Source of the DNA: Tritrichomonas foetus
Lineage: Eukaryota; Parabasalia; Tritrichomonadida; Tritrichomonadidae
Direction of reading: 5' to 3'
Length of the DNA stretch: 64,000 nt
Assembly (NCBI GenBank): GCA_001839685.1
Contig: MLAK01000519.1
Coordinates: 48,773 to 112,772 of the forward strand
The first letter of the stretch is position 1, and each line of letters opens with the position of its first letter. Position numbers and translations under genes: made by a program. Below are positions 1-10,321 of this stretch, in pieces. The notes under the pieces are model-generated. The model was not told the origin of the DNA. It saw nothing but the letters and a program-made list of their open reading frames with translations, and searched no databases.

Positions 1-327
1 AAAATAGCAGGATACAAGAATGAAAGCTACATTGATTATTCTTTTCAACTTACATCAGCTAGATCAGATTATCATAACTTTTCCGAAGATGGCAAAACTT
101 TTGCCAATGGCTATGAAATGTTCAATATGAATACAACAACCGGTGAAATTTTTTATCAGGGTCAAGTTAAGCTCACAGGTGAAAAAACAGGTGAGATGGA
201 TTTCAGAATCACATTTTCCTCAGCAAATAATTTATTATTCGAAAATGGTGATGATGGAAAGCCAAAAACATATGGATATTCAACATATAACGGTAAAACT
301 ATCAATGTAGATGAAATGTCCGAATAG
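1..327 (+). CDS. 3' end of an unidentified gene (5' end outside window)
   Basis: The frame is open from base 1 to the TAG at 325-327, giving about 108 residues. The first in-frame ATG is at 118, but the frame reads through it from the window edge, so this is most likely the C-terminal part of a longer protein. The residues are hydrophilic and rich in Asn, Thr, Gly and aromatic residues, with alternating polar and hydrophobic stretches (for example GEIFYQGQVKL and MDFRITFSS) that suggest beta-strands. There is no membrane segment or motif that I recognise. A beta-rich extracellular or luminal protein is one possibility, but this is a guess. The product is unknown. Confidence 0.6.
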   Translation, partial: KIAGYKNESYIDYSFQLTSARSDYHNFSEDGKTFANGYEMFNMNTTTGEIFYQGQVKLTGEKTGEMDFRITFSSANNLLFENGDDGKPKTYGYSTYNGKTINVDEMSE

Positions 328-551
328 AATAAATACATCATACTTTACTGTTATTGACTCGATTCTTTAGATCTTACTCATTATTTTACTTAAATAAAAC
401 CATTTTATCTCTTTCCGAATCTATTCTTGAAGTGACGGAAGTAGAAGATGGAACTTTATAAAACAAAGGAAAGCTATATGGAATATTTTTTAATAATAGA
501 ATAGAATAAAATCAAATAAATCATAACTATAAATCATTGAATGAATCGTAA

Positions 552-1505
552 TTATTCATCATTATTTTCTTCTTCGTCTTTTTCATCTTTCTTTTCTTCT
601 TCAGGTGATGGTGATCCAACGAGGCCACCGACGCCAGCATCAACAATATTGTCAAGGTTGCCATTTTCTTCTTCATCTTCTTTCTTTTCAGCTTCTTTCT
701 TTGCATCTTCTTTCTTTTCAGCTTCTGCCTTTTCTTCGGATGGATTTGGCTTTGGCTTCTGTTGTTTTGGTTCTGGTTTTGGCTTTGGTTTTGGCTTTGG
801 CTTTTCTTCGGTTAATCCGTCAACGCCATCTTTCATGATATCATCCAGTTTGCTGCTGTTATTTTTACTATTGGTGCTTGATTGGGCTTTGCTGCTTCCT
901 TTTTTGGCTGGATGCTTCTTTTCATTGGCATCTTCTTCATCTTGGAAGTCCTTGATTTCGAATTTCTTCGGCATTGGCCTGATTATCTCAGGGTCATAGT
1001 TGCTGTAGCTTTTCTTCTTGCTTGAGGGTGATGAGTCACTTTGCTTCTTACTTGATGGTTTTGCAATCTTCGGGTTGTCAACAGGGAACCCATATATTTC
1101 AGGATGTCCAGTCATTCTGCTGACTTGCCTTTTATGATCCATCTCGTGATCGATGAAATCTGCGCGGCAAATCGTCGGTGATTGGTTTGCAATTGCTTGA
1201 ATGATTTTCATGTTTTCGGCTGTGATTTGCATCTGCTTCTCCCTCTGGGCGCGTCCGAGCAATGAAGTGTGTCTCCCGCCATTTTTAACAGACGGAGAAT
1301 TGGTGCCAGCTGCGCTGGAGGCTCCATCGTGTCTGTCTGTCTGCTGGACGTAGGAAGGAATGCCTGTGCCGGTGTGATTTTGGAATTGGGATTTCTGTTT
1401 TGGACGGGTGGCAATTCTTGCGAGGGCTTCTTGATGGAGACGATAGCGGCGGCCACGCTCGGCCATAGCACAGATTCGATTGACTTCTGGAATAGCTCTA
1501 TACAT
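552..1505 (-). CDS. CFAP97/Hemingway-like protein with Lys-Pro and acidic tail
   Basis: The protein has 317 residues and begins MYRAIPEVNRI. The N-terminal third carries short basic helices (around residues 15-40), then GRAQREKQMQITAENMKIIQ (about 83-102) and a downstream R-x-D-F-x-D-H-E-M-D segment. This order resembles the CFAP97 (KIAA1430/Hemingway) family, where a basic stretch is followed by a helix with a conserved E-N pair. CFAP97 proteins are linked to cilia and axonemes, which would suit a flagellate, but I infer the role from family only. The C-terminal 150 residues are low complexity: Ser/Lys-rich, then KPKPKPKP repeats, then alternating Lys/Glu blocks ending in an acidic tail. The low-complexity tail makes an ORF appear on the opposite strand; I consider that a shadow. 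The gene is real with fair certainty; the family call is moderate. Confidence 0.65.
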   Translation of the reverse strand: MYRAIPEVNRICAMAERGRRYRLHQEALARIATRPKQKSQFQNHTGTGIPSYVQQTDRHDGASSAAGTNSPSVKNGGRHTSLLGRAQREKQMQITAENMKIIQAIANQSPTICRADFIDHEMDHKRQVSRMTGHPEIYGFPVDNPKIAKPSSKKQSDSSPSSKKKSYSNYDPEIIRPMPKKFEIKDFQDEEDANEKKHPAKKGSSKAQSSTNSKNNSSKLDDIMKDGVDGLTEEKPKPKPKPKPEPKQQKPKPNPSEEKAEAEKKEDAKKEAEKKEDEEENGNLDNIVDAGVGGLVGSPSPEEEKKDEKDEEENNDE

Positions 1506-1932
1506 GGATATTGTTTGTTTGCTTTTTTTAAAATTTGTTTTTTGGAAAAAACGAATTGTAAGAAAAATTGAATGAATTGCTAAATCATTGAATGTTTTCT
1601 ATACTTTATTTGGTTTTACGTCTAACGATGGGCTTAGCTTTATCCTTGAAAGAAGGTCGTTTTTGAAAAAGATTTAACCTAGGAAAAAGAAGTGATTTTG
1701 GCGGTCAAATAAAGTATTAAAATTGAATGAAGAGAAAAAGTTGAAACAAAAATGAGCTTTTCCACTAATTTCACAAATATATCGGTGAAATCATTCCTTC
1801 AATAAAATACATCACTGCCAGCGATTCGCAAAGTTAATTTATATTAACAAAATGGAAATAAAAAGATTGGAGTGAAAGGAGGAAAATTGATAGAAAGGTT
1901 GAAGAAGAGAAAAGAGAAAAAAGAAAAAAAAG
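1506..1932. other. Intergenic region with tRNA terminator
   Basis: This is the spacer between the head of the CFAP97-like gene and the tRNA gene. It is AT-rich with no convincing ORF. Its right edge, 1917-1932, is a run of A interrupted by G on the + strand. Read on the minus strand this is a T-rich tract directly after the tRNA, as expected for an RNA polymerase III terminator. Confidence 0.6.
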
Positions 1933-2014
1933 CGACACGAACCAGATTCGAACTGATGAGGGATCAACCCATGGGGACTCAAATCCCACGCCTTAACCAC
2001 TCGGCCATCGTGCC
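1933..2014 (-). tRNA. tRNA-Ser (anticodon TGA), type II, no intron
   Basis: Read on the minus strand from 2014, the 82-nt gene starts GGCACGA and ends TCGTGTC plus discriminator G. The acceptor stem pairs over all 7 positions, with one G-U at 2:71. The D arm contains GCCGAGTGGTTAAGGC (box A-like), the anticodon loop is TTTGAGT with anticodon TGA, and the T arm carries TTCGAAT (box B-like). A variable arm GGG-TTGAT-CCC marks a type II tRNA, and a G discriminator fits serine. The innermost anticodon-stem pair (31:39) is A-C and is unpaired, which is slightly unusual. No CCA is encoded, as in eukaryotes. A T-rich tract follows immediately for polymerase III termination. Confidence 0.96.
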
Positions 2015-2078
2015 TTATGATCTCTTGATAAAAAGATATTTTTTTCATGTTTTTTTAAAAAACATTTTCTAACTCAAA

Positions 2079-2654
2079 ATGTGTACGTTAAAAAAAACGC
2101 ATTTCTCAATGCTTCCACATCAGGCAAGGAGCACTGCCAATCAACAATACTCTACAGCGACTCGAACTCAAAAGCAAACTATTGTTATCCAAAAACCATC
2201 AAAAAAGTGTAAAAATCTCCTTGCCCCATTATCTCCACATCCCAAAGATGCCAATCCACAAAACGCCCAATCACAAGAAAGCCTAATCGAAGATAATACA
2301 AACCAACAACTACAGAACACCCAAAATGGAGAGCAACTCAATAATCCAAATCCACCTGCGCCAGTCGCCATTCAGAATCAGCCAGCTCAACCAAACAACG
2401 GTAATTTTGATCACTTTGCTGAAGTGAAGAATCGAGTCAACGAAAATATGCCTCAGCCACTAATCCAAGAATTCAAAGTGCCAAAACTCGCCAATCCAAA
2501 AGAAAAAGGTGTGTCAATGTCTGTTCATCCTCAGTCAAAGGTCAAATTTGATGGCAAAAAACCAAGGGCTCCACTTTCCCTCCAAGTTCTTGCTGATCGG
2601 GCTGCCCTCACCGGGGGAAACGAATCTTTCCTGCCACAATTGAAAGTTGCTTGA
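2079..2654 (+). CDS. Low-complexity Pro/Gln/Asn-rich protein, unidentified
   Basis: The 191-residue protein is rich in Gln, Asn, Pro and Ser through its middle (residues 20-120), with a more basic and hydrophobic C-terminal part (PLIQEFKVPKLANPKEKG, then a KVKFDGKKPRAPLSLQVLADRAALTGG segment). There is no signal peptide, membrane helix or known domain. The ATG at 2079 lies 3 nt after the A of a TCA motif (2074-2076), which fits a trichomonad initiator with a very short leader; a second Met at residue 11 is the alternative start. It lies head to head with the tRNA-Ser gene, 64 bp away. The Cys/Lys-rich first ten residues may be non-coding if the second Met is used. Confidence 0.6.
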   Translation: MCTLKKTHFSMLPHQARSTANQQYSTATRTQKQTIVIQKPSKKCKNLLAPLSPHPKDANPQNAQSQESLIEDNTNQQLQNTQNGEQLNNPNPPAPVAIQNQPAQPNNGNFDHFAEVKNRVNENMPQPLIQEFKVPKLANPKEKGVSMSVHPQSKVKFDGKKPRAPLSLQVLADRAALTGGNESFLPQLKVA

Positions 2655-3267
2655 AAAGAATCTGATTCCTCTTTTTCAGTTGAATAATTTGATTCCAATG
2701 TTAAAATTTCTCTTATCATGATACCTTTATCTTACTTTTTGACCATTATCTTGTTTTTTGACCTTTATCTTACTTTTTGACCATTATCTTGTTTTTTGAC
2801 CTTTTTCATATGATTTTTCTCCATTATTATTTGTTGTTGTGTTCTTTCCAATCTCCGGTTTGAGTTTCATCTCAGCAGTTGAAAAAATATCTCATCATGT
2901 TTTGAAAATTCGACAAATTCATGAATAATTATTATATAATAAAATTCTATAGATTATAGAATAGATTATAGAATTTAGAAGTTTTATATCATAATTATGC
3001 GAATATCTCTAGTGTTTTCGATGTACCTATCAATCAAAACATTTTGGTAATCAAATTTCAAGAAATTTGCATATGCATAATAAAAAAATATTTCGGGTAA
3101 AATCATCATTATGATACACGATTCATGAATCATCATTCAATAATGAATGAGTGTGGATGAAAGTTCGGTTAAACGAACTATTTTTTTATCGACCAACTAT
3201 AATCAGAAATTGATACAATTATCGGCTATTTATATTCAGAATTTTTAAATAAATTTTTTATTAATTC
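2655..3267. other. Intergenic region with minisatellite and small palindromes
   Basis: There is no ORF of note. It contains the 38-bp tandem repeat described separately, a 12-bp perfect palindrome GATTCATGAATC at 3120-3131, and a small hairpin (CATTCA, loop ATAA, TGAATG) at 3134-3149, upstream of the HECT gene. Confidence 0.6.
2723..2806. repeat. 38-bp tandem repeat, two exact copies plus partial third
   Basis: Copies lie at 2723-2760 and 2761-2798, with a partial copy after. Each 38-bp unit is itself two related 19-bp halves: ACCTTTATCTTACTTTTTG and ACCATTATCTTGTTTTTTG. The array starts about 70 bp after the preceding stop codon. Confidence 0.9.
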
Positions 3268-5835
3268 ATGGATATAGAGACGCTTTCGCGCCTCTATTTC
3301 CATCAATTCACATTCGGATGTGATAAAATTACCTGTCAGAATAATTTCTGTGCGAGATCTCATCGATTCGTGTTCGCTAATATTTCCGACACCAACCAAT
3401 TGAAACTCATCTCTCGAAACTTTGCCGAAAAACATGGAAGCGACCCACACCTTTGTAGCGAAATCTCAGAAACGTCTCTGTCTCCAGAATTTATCTCCAA
3501 TCAAAATGAATTTACAAACTTTGCTCAGAAATTTGTAAATATTTTTCATACTCTTAATTTCTCACATCCAAATGAAAGCAGCCAAAGCAGAAATAAACAA
3601 AATTCACCTCATGCTCAAAACCTTCAAAACGATCAAATGAATTTGACCTTTGCAAAGGTCAATCAGCAACATCAAAACGACGATCAGAATTCCAAAACGA
3701 ATATTGATTTTGAGAATCCAAAACCGAACTCAAAGACTATTTCTTCACCTGATCCAAATAAAATTTATACAAAAGATTTAATTGTTTCTTTACGACGTGT
3801 ATTTGGCGATATTGAAAGTTTTTCTTCAATGTTGAAAGAAAATAATGATTTTCCACTTTCAATTTCGAATCCAAACATTGATGATGACTTTTTATATGAA
3901 TTTTCATCAAAAATTTCGAGTATTCCTCACATTTCTGCTGCACTTTTGGACTGCGTGAATAATATTGCTCAAAAATTGATTCATATGAACAATTTTAAAA
4001 ATCAAAACCGAAATTCATCTCTAAATCAAACTCAGAATTTAAATCAATCGAATATCCGCATTTCTATTTTTAATATACCAATCAATATAAATTATAATAT
4101 CATAAACCCTCAGAGTGATCAACAAGTTGAGCGCAATAATATTCAATATAATCAAACCTTACAAACCAATGACAATTCATCTACCAATCAAGGAAATTTT
4201 GCACATCCTTTAAAACGTTTTTCTTCATTGAGAGCTTTATTATTGCTTTTCTATTTTCCTTCAGTAATTTCACCACAATGTTCATTTACTATTCTTGATC
4301 CACTCCTTAAGATTTTTGCATCATTACCTGAAGAGTCCACAAAGGTTGTCTTATCTTGGATTGCTCAATTACATAATCTACGAAAACAAATTATCGGTGC
4401 TTGTCACTTTTCTATTTCTATGTATTTCGCCACAAAAAATCCACCTGAGGTTCATTCCGATCATATAAAAAATACATTAGATGCGATGTCGGTCATTCAT
4501 GAAGCCAATTCTTTTTCTGAGAAACCATTCCAGCCTTCTGTTTTTTATAACCATCACATTGACGAAACTATTGATTTACAACAAGAACTTGATTATCGGA
4601 TGAATCGAAACGATCATTATGCTTCAATTTTGTCACGACCTTTTATTTTATCTTTAAAATCAAAAGCCAATTTATGCCAACTTGAATCTCAACAATTAAT
4701 GAGTATTATGGCTTTTCGCACGTTTATTTTAAATGCAATGAATTCTGATATGCGGACATCATCGAACGATTTATTCTTAACTTTATATATTCGTCGTTCA
4801 CATTTAGTTGAAGATGCAGTTGAACAACTAAGTAGACAAAACCACTATAGTTTTTTGAAAAAGTTAAAAGTAGTGTTTGAAGGCGAATCTGCTGTTGATG
4901 TTGGTGGTCCATCTCGTGAGTTTTTATATCTAATTTCTGAATCATTGTTTTCTCCTGATTATGGAATGTTCATTTTTGTAAATCATAATAAATATAATTG
5001 GTTTAGCCAATGCTCATTTGAAAATGAGCGTTCTTTCTTCTTAGTTGGCGCTATTATTGGCTTAGCAATTCATAATTCTATCGTTTTACCGATTCGTTTC
5101 CCTATTGTTGTTTATAAACGTTTACTCACACCAAGCAAACAACTTACAATTGTTGATCTTGCACAAGTTGATCCTGAATTATCAAACAGTTTAAAACAAG
5201 TTATTGAAATGCATTTAAGGGGGGAAGATGTTTCTCAACTCTGCTTAACATTTTCTGCTACAATTGATAACTTTGATCAAAAAATAAATGTCCCTTTACT
5301 TGAAGGAATTGAAATGGATCTAGAAGTCGATAATGATAATGTTTTACTCTATGTAGAATCTTATGTAAACTTTGTTTTATCTTCTAGCATTCAATCCCAA
5401 TTTGAAGCTTTTCGAAAAGGTTTTGAATTCACTTGTCGAGTACCTTCTTACAAACTTTTGGATCCAGAAGAAATGGATATTCTCGTGAGTGGTGAAGAAG
5501 TACTTGATTGGGGAGCTCTTCAAAGATGCGCAACTTATTCAGGTGGCTATACATCTAAGAGCAGAGCTGTAAAATGGTTTTGGGAACTATTTCAAAAGTT
5601 ATCAAATGAAGAAAAGTTGAAATTTTTGAAATTTGCCACTGGAACAGATAGGGCACCAGTTGGAGGATTAGGAAAGCTGAAATTAGTGATTCAACGGGGC
5701 GCAGACCCAAGTAGGCTTCCTATCAGTCATACCTGTTTTAATACATTCACTTTACCTGACTATCGTTCGAAAAGAGTTTTAGAAGAACGAGTAATGATGG
5801 CAATTGAACAGAATGAAGGTTTCGGTATTGTATAG
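3268..5835 (+). CDS. HECT E3 ubiquitin ligase, UBE3A/E6AP-like, with AZUL zinc finger
   Basis: The 855-residue protein would transfer ubiquitin from an E2 through a thioester to substrate lysines. The C-terminal HECT domain covers about residues 480-855, from the VDVGGPSREFLYLISESLF segment to the end. The catalytic cysteine is Cys823 in HTCFNTFTLPDY, and the chain ends EGFGIV with the Phe at position -4 that HECT ligases conserve. The N-terminus carries an AZUL-type zinc finger, FTFGCDKITCQNNFC, with Cys18, Cys23, Cys28 and probably Cys63 as ligands; AZUL plus HECT is the E6AP/UBE3A architecture, and the length is close to human UBE3A. The region between (about 100-290) is Asn/Gln/Ser-rich. 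The A of the start codon is also the A of a TCA motif (3266-3268), so the 5' leader may be extremely short. It is tail to tail with the surface-protein gene. Confidence 0.95.
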   Translation: MDIETLSRLYFHQFTFGCDKITCQNNFCARSHRFVFANISDTNQLKLISRNFAEKHGSDPHLCSEISETSLSPEFISNQNEFTNFAQKFVNIFHTLNFSHPNESSQSRNKQNSPHAQNLQNDQMNLTFAKVNQQHQNDDQNSKTNIDFENPKPNSKTISSPDPNKIYTKDLIVSLRRVFGDIESFSSMLKENNDFPLSISNPNIDDDFLYEFSSKISSIPHISAALLDCVNNIAQKLIHMNNFKNQNRNSSLNQTQNLNQSNIRISIFNIPININYNIINPQSDQQVERNNIQYNQTLQTNDNSSTNQGNFAHPLKRFSSLRALLLLFYFPSVISPQCSFTILDPLLKIFASLPEESTKVVLSWIAQLHNLRKQIIGACHFSISMYFATKNPPEVHSDHIKNTLDAMSVIHEANSFSEKPFQPSVFYNHHIDETIDLQQELDYRMNRNDHYASILSRPFILSLKSKANLCQLESQQLMSIMAFRTFILNAMNSDMRTSSNDLFLTLYIRRSHLVEDAVEQLSRQNHYSFLKKLKVVFEGESAVDVGGPSREFLYLISESLFSPDYGMFIFVNHNKYNWFSQCSFENERSFFLVGAIIGLAIHNSIVLPIRFPIVVYKRLLTPSKQLTIVDLAQVDPELSNSLKQVIEMHLRGEDVSQLCLTFSATIDNFDQKINVPLLEGIEMDLEVDNDNVLLYVESYVNFVLSSSIQSQFEAFRKGFEFTCRVPSYKLLDPEEMDILVSGEEVLDWGALQRCATYSGGYTSKSRAVKWFWELFQKLSNEEKLKFLKFATGTDRAPVGGLGKLKLVIQRGADPSRLPISHTCFNTFTLPDYRSKRVLEERVMMAIEQNEGFGIV

Positions 5836-6062
5836 ATAGTATATATATATTTCCTCTGTTTATATAATGTTTAATTTTATTTAAATGTTTGATAATTTTA
5901 TTTAAATTTGATTTTCCTTTTCTTCTTTCATTAGAGTAACTAAAAATGAATGATAAAGATGGCATGGAAATCTTGGAAAAGAAAATGAATAGGTAAAATA
6001 ATCTAATGTTTATCAAAAATTGACGGGAATTTTTCTCCACATTTTTCTTAACAAATTATTCT

Positions 6063-9000
6063 TTACATTGACTCCTCAAAAAAGTCTATAGTGCTCTTAT
6101 CATCTTGGTTATGATAGAGTGGGTTATCTTGTGAGGGGAATGCTTCACTGGGATATAATTGATTGTTTTCATTAGGATCATTGGTGAAATAAACGTTACC
6201 ATCAGCCGAAAGGCTTGACTTCGCCGCTGTTTCCATGCTCATTTCAATAGCTCTATCATCAGGACGCTTTCTTTTAATCAAAATCACTAGAACAATAATA
6301 GCAGCAATGAGTGCGACCAAAATAATTAGCCCAAAAGTAACGCCAATAATGAATGTATTTTCATTCTTGGAACTTGAATCAGAATCAGAATCATCTGTTG
6401 ATGTATCACTTATTGATATGATTACTGTAGTATTAGGACTATGATTTGCGGTATAAATTTTATTGATTTCGATGAATTTATCATTATTATCATTATTGGT
6501 AGTGGTGATAACTACTGAATGGCTTGTACTATTTGCACCAAAGTTTTGAGCTAATAATGTTGATGATAAATCATCTGAAGAAAATAGTACATTATTTTCA
6601 ACTCGATAAGGTGAATATGTATTTATAGTAGCAAGATGAGTATTATCTAAATTAATATCCATTTCTGCATAATTCACATCTTTAGCACCAATAATAAAGA
6701 AACTAGTACCCTCAAATGTAAAACTGAGAAATGCTTCCGATTGACTGGTGATTGCTTGATCATCATTAATACTCCATTGGCCACTAAAAATTATATCAGT
6801 AAAGTTAACTAATTGAGCGTCTTCAGGAATATCATAATCATCGTATGAAGCAGATTGTGTTGGAGATGGTGATGGAGATTGTTCTGATGTCTGCTCTGAT
6901 GTTGGTAAAGGCAATTCTGTAGCTGATTCTGTTGGAACTTCTGTTGGAATTCTTGTTGGTATTTCTGTTGGAANNNNNNNNNNNNNNNNNNNNNNNNNNN
7001 NNNNNNNNNNNNNNNNNNNNNNNNNNNNNNNNNNNNNNNNNNNNNNNNNNNNNNNNNNNNNNNNNNNNNNNNNNNNNNNNNNNNNNNNNNNNNNNNNNNN
7101 NNNNNNNNNNNNNNNNNNNNNNNNNNNNNNNNNNNNNNNNNNNNNNNNNNNNNNNNNNNNNNNNNNNNNNNNNNNNNNNNNNNNNNNNNNNNNNNNNNNN
7201 NNNNNNNNNNNNNNNNNNNNNNNNNNNNNNNNNNNNNNNNNNNNNNNNNNNNNNNNNNNNNNNNNNNNNNNNNNNNNNNNNNNNNNNNNNNNNNNNNNNN
7301 NNNNNNNNNNNNNNNNNNNNNNNNNNNNNNNNNNNNNNNNNNNNNNNNNNNNNNNNNNNNNNNNNNNNNNNNNNNNNNNNNNNNNNNNNNNNNNNNNNNN
7401 NNNNNNNNNNNNNNNNNNNNNNNNNNNNNNNNNNNNNNNNNNNNNNNNNNNNNNNNNNNNNNNNNNNNNNNNNNNNNNNNNNNNNNNNNNNNNNNNNNNN
7501 NNNNTTCTGTTGGAATTCTTGTTGGTATATCTGTTGGAATTTCTGTTGGAATTTCTGTTGGAATTCTTGTTGGTATTTCTGTTGGAATTTCTGTTGGAAT
7601 TCTTGTTGGTATTTCTGTTGGAATTTCTGTTGGAATTCTTGTTGGTATTTCTGTTATAATTTCTGTTGGAACCTCTGTTGGAATTTCTGTAGCAGGTTCA
7701 GTTGCTAATTCTGTTGGCGTTTCAGTGGGAATATAATATGCATTGTAAGCAATTTTTGATATTGAAATTGAACGTCCTTCTTCAATATTAACAATTTTCA
7801 GAGTATGCTGACCCTCTTCTACATCATTAGTAGCAAATAACAGTTGTGAATTGCTATCTGTATTTGTGTTTAAGTTGACAATATATTTTTCAACATTATC
7901 TAACTCAATTTTCATTAAACCATGTGACTTATTATAGTTTCCATATATCCAAAAATTATTTCCAAAGTAAGAAAAAGTTAAACTCGCAAGATAACCTTTG
8001 GTTGTAATCTCATCTGTTTCCTCTGTCCAATCACCTGTTGTATTTGTTCGATCATCACTTAATATTTCATTATATTCAAGAATTGTTGCATTTGGAGGCA
8101 ATGGTGGAAATGGTTCAGGTGTTGGCGTTGGATTAGTTACATAAAAAGCATTGGATATTTGAATTTTTGTTGCATGCTGATTAATGATTTTCACTGTATG
8201 ATATTGTAAATCCAATTTTTCTGATCCATAGAAGTAAACTGGATCAGATATAGAACTCCCTGCAGAAGTATCAACAGTAAATTCTTCTCTTTGATCAATT
8301 ACTACTTTGAAAGACCCATAGTTTAGACCTTTAATACCAGTAATGAAAAATTGATAACCATAGAAAGAAAATCCAAGTGTTGCACTTTCAGTTGTAGTCC
8401 ATGCACTCTCAGGATTATCTTGATGTGTCCATTCTGATGGATTAAAGCAATTCAAGTCTTCGGTAACAATAACAATTGCATCATCTGGAATTTGAGCAGG
8501 AGTTAAAATAGTTGCTGTTGGGGATTGAGTTGGCACTGGTGTCGCATAAACAGTTTCATAGAAAAAGTTGCATACTTCAATATATTTACCCTGCGCACTA
8601 TTATGATGCACTGATATATTGTGAGTACCGATTGAAAGGGCCTCTGATTTATAAAGAAAGACATAATCATGTTTAGTTGGACTATATTCGTTAACTTCTC
8701 CTACTTTTATGTCATCACAATAAATTTCCATTACTGTATGTGTTTGATCGACAACTCCAGTAATGTAAAATCGATTTCCATAAAAAACATAATATGCACA
8801 GGCACCAGGTGTTGATGTCCATGCTTTGTTATCTAATCCCTCCTTCCAGGTGGCATCGTAGGTAATTTCTCCCGTTTCAACTTTGATTGCGTCGGCCGGA
8901 ATTTCAGGTGGAGTTATTATTGTTTGTTGTGGTGATGCTGTCGGTGTTTGAGTTGGAAGTATAGTTTCATAGTATAAAGAATTGATATCAATATAACGAT

Positions 9001-10321
9001 TAGTTTCTGAGGTCGATCCACCATGCTTATGCACAACTGTGTGATACCCAATATCCATGACTTCTGATGTATAAAGAAGTTTAAATCTAGTTTCGGTATC
9101 ACCATTAGTATCTATACGTTTAACTTCTTTACCATCGCATTCTATAATAAGGATAGTATTTGTTGGTTTTGTTACACCAGTTACATAAAAACGATTTCCA
9201 TAAAATGTATATGAGGCTGTTGCTCCAGGGATGTTGGTCCATGATTGCTCTGGATGCCCAATTTTACCGGAACTTTCCCATGCATCATTATATGTGAAAA
9301 ATAAAGGAGCAACTGCAACTGCTGCATCAGGAACATCATCTGGACGAGGTCCAATTGGTGTTGGTACTGGTGTTGCCTCAGGAGTCTGGGTTGGTAAGAC
9401 AGACTCAATAAAAACATAGGAAAAGTCAATCAACACACTATCTTGTGCACAAACAATACTCATTGTATGGTTTCCAAGCTCATAAACGTCAGAAGTATAC
9501 AATAGCTGAAATTCTTGGCGACTTCCAGTAATCTTTGTGTCAATTCTGGCAACTTCCTGATGATCATATAAAATGATCATTGTTCCATGATCTGATGCTT
9601 TTGTTCCAACTACATAAAAGCGATTTCCATAGAAGGGTAAGGTCATTGAAGATCCTTCAACACGAGTCCAATAATGACCATTTAATGGACGATGATTTTC
9701 TATGCCCCAACCATAAAATTCCATATCTGAATAAGAAGCCGCTTCAGCTGTGTCTGGAATACCTGCAGGCTTTGCCCAGGGTGTAGGATTTGGTGATCTT
9801 GTTGGTGTAATATGGGTCAAATAGAAAATGTTGTTGACTTGGAGTTTTCTTTCAGGTGGACCTCCGTGTTCGACTCTTAAAGTGTGAGGGCCAGTGCTAT
9901 CCAATAATTGTGATTCAAATATTAGTTTGTTAGGATTATTCTCCTGAGTAGAATAGCCATCAAAATGTCCAACTTGAATTCCATCAATTTTAAAAATCGA
10001 AGCTCCGACAGAACTGCCTATTGCACCAGATACATAAACCTTATTTCCTGTGAATGTATAGTTGTAAGAGCAGTCTAAATCAGAACATTCAGCATATGTA
10101 TCATGTATTGAATCTGAGGGCCAATTTGTAAAATTAATGCTTCTTGTTTCAACACGGGTTGCATCTGATGGAACTCCATCAGGAGCATCATAAAATAATT
10201 GTGCATTCTGAGAAAAGAAAATTTGATTTGATGACTTTGAAACAGCTTGTTTATTAGAAGAAGTGTCTACATTATTTAAGGGCCATAAGAAAGAAAGAAA
10301 GAAAAATACGTGGTGAAGCAT
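6063..10321 (-). CDS. Large single-pass surface protein with repeated beta-sandwich modules and PTE stalk (contains assembly gap)
   Basis: Reading from 10321, the protein starts MLHHVFFFLSFLWPL, a signal peptide. Six related extracellular modules of about 130-150 residues follow, each with an aromatic core such as FYGNRFYITG and a GTHxxxV strand. This pattern resembles galactose-binding-like beta-sandwich modules of secreted proteins; carbohydrate or adhesive binding is inferred. Short PTQTPTATP linkers join them. A stalk of PTEIPTEIPTRI repeats then runs into a 531-N gap (6974-7504). Beyond the gap the same repeat continues in another minus frame, followed by a seventh module, a membrane helix (FIIGVTFGLIILVALIAAII) and a basic stop-transfer KRKRPDD with a 60-residue cytoplasmic tail. 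I therefore treat both halves as one gene; the apparent frame change shows the N-run length is only an estimate. It is probably a trichomonad adhesin-like or surface receptor protein. Confidence 0.9.
6920..7720 (-). repeat. 36-bp Pro-Thr-Glu coding repeat around a sequencing gap
   Basis: Visible at 6920-6973 and 7505-7720, the repeat has a 12-bp base unit (PTEI or PTRI) organised in 36-bp higher-order units (PTEIPTEIPTRI). Ns fill 6974-7504. Such arrays collapse in short-read assembly, so the real copy number is unknown. Confidence 0.9.

Noticed and set aside
541..999. 152-residue frame opposite the CFAP97-like gene
   Set aside because: It mirrors the Lys/Glu and KP-rich low-complexity tail of the minus-strand gene and is almost only Ser, Phe and Leu.
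6932..7708. Plus-strand frame through the N-gap
   Set aside because: It is the mirror of the PTE repeat on the minus strand and is made mostly of Ns.
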